This document shows, in pieces, positions 63,951 to 64,000 of a stretch of DNA of 64,000 bases; position 1 is the stretch's first letter; every line of letters starts with the position of its first letter. The stretch spans positions 12,094,374 to 12,158,373 of the forward strand of contig NC_092014.1 in NCBI RefSeq assembly GCF_042242105.1, in the 5' to 3' direction. A program made the translations under genes and the position numbers. The notes beneath the pieces are model-generated. The model did not search any database, was not told the origin of the DNA, and saw nothing but the letters and a program-made list of their open reading frames with translations. Origin of the DNA: Pempheris klunzingeri (lineage: Eukaryota; Chordata; Actinopteri; Acropomatiformes; Pempheridae).

Positions 63951-64000
<50 letters not shown>
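63950..64000. repeat. (TATC)n tetranucleotide microsatellite
   Basis: A tetranucleotide run from just past the last exon's donor to the window end. Its total length is unknown. Confidence 0.95.

Overview
The window is vertebrate nuclear DNA, almost certainly from a teleost fish and probably a percomorph. The evidence is multi-exon GT-AG genes, teleost-type interspersed repeats and a SCPP (secretory calcium-binding phosphoprotein) locus of the ray-finned type. No complete virus-like element or CRISPR array was seen. All exon calls below were made by reading splice sites and reading frame by eye.

Layout. 1-11.6 kb: acer2 (alkaline ceramidase 2) on the minus strand, six coding exons with repeat-rich introns. 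13.6-17.8 kb: rps6 on the plus strand, with a TOP promoter start and two related structured-RNA candidates in introns 2 and 3. 18.4-21.9 kb: a perilipin-family gene on the minus strand carrying an in-frame 12-bp minisatellite. 22.5 kb: tRNA-Ser(CGA), minus. 23.9-32.6 kb: smu1 (spliceosomal WD40 protein), plus. 36.5-44.4 kb: dnaja1 (type I HSP40), minus, head to head with aptx (aprataxin), plus, 44.6-47.1 kb. Their short shared promoter holds a perfect heat-shock element and a cAMP-response element. 48.5 kb: tRNA-Ile(AAT), minus. 49.4-52.2 kb: an acidic SCPP gene (scpp1-like), minus. 54.9-60.3 kb: sparcl1, plus. 61.3-62.2 kb: a Gly/Ala/Gln-rich SCPP-like gene that looks intronless. 63.7 kb to the end: first exons of a further secreted-protein gene cut by the window edge.

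From what is known of human gene order, acer2-rps6-perilipin and smu1-dnaja1-aptx correspond to a block on human 9p, while sparcl1 and its SCPP neighbours correspond to human 4q. The window therefore shows the fish junction between the two blocks. Functionally the genes are mixed: sphingolipid turnover, ribosome, lipid droplet, splicing, chaperone and DNA-end repair, followed by a mineralised-tissue matrix cluster. No novel multi-gene system was found. The points most worth following up are the paired intronic RNAs of rps6, a poly-cysteine upstream ORF made by a CTG repeat in the aptx leader, the perilipin minisatellite, and the apparently intronless SCPP gene.
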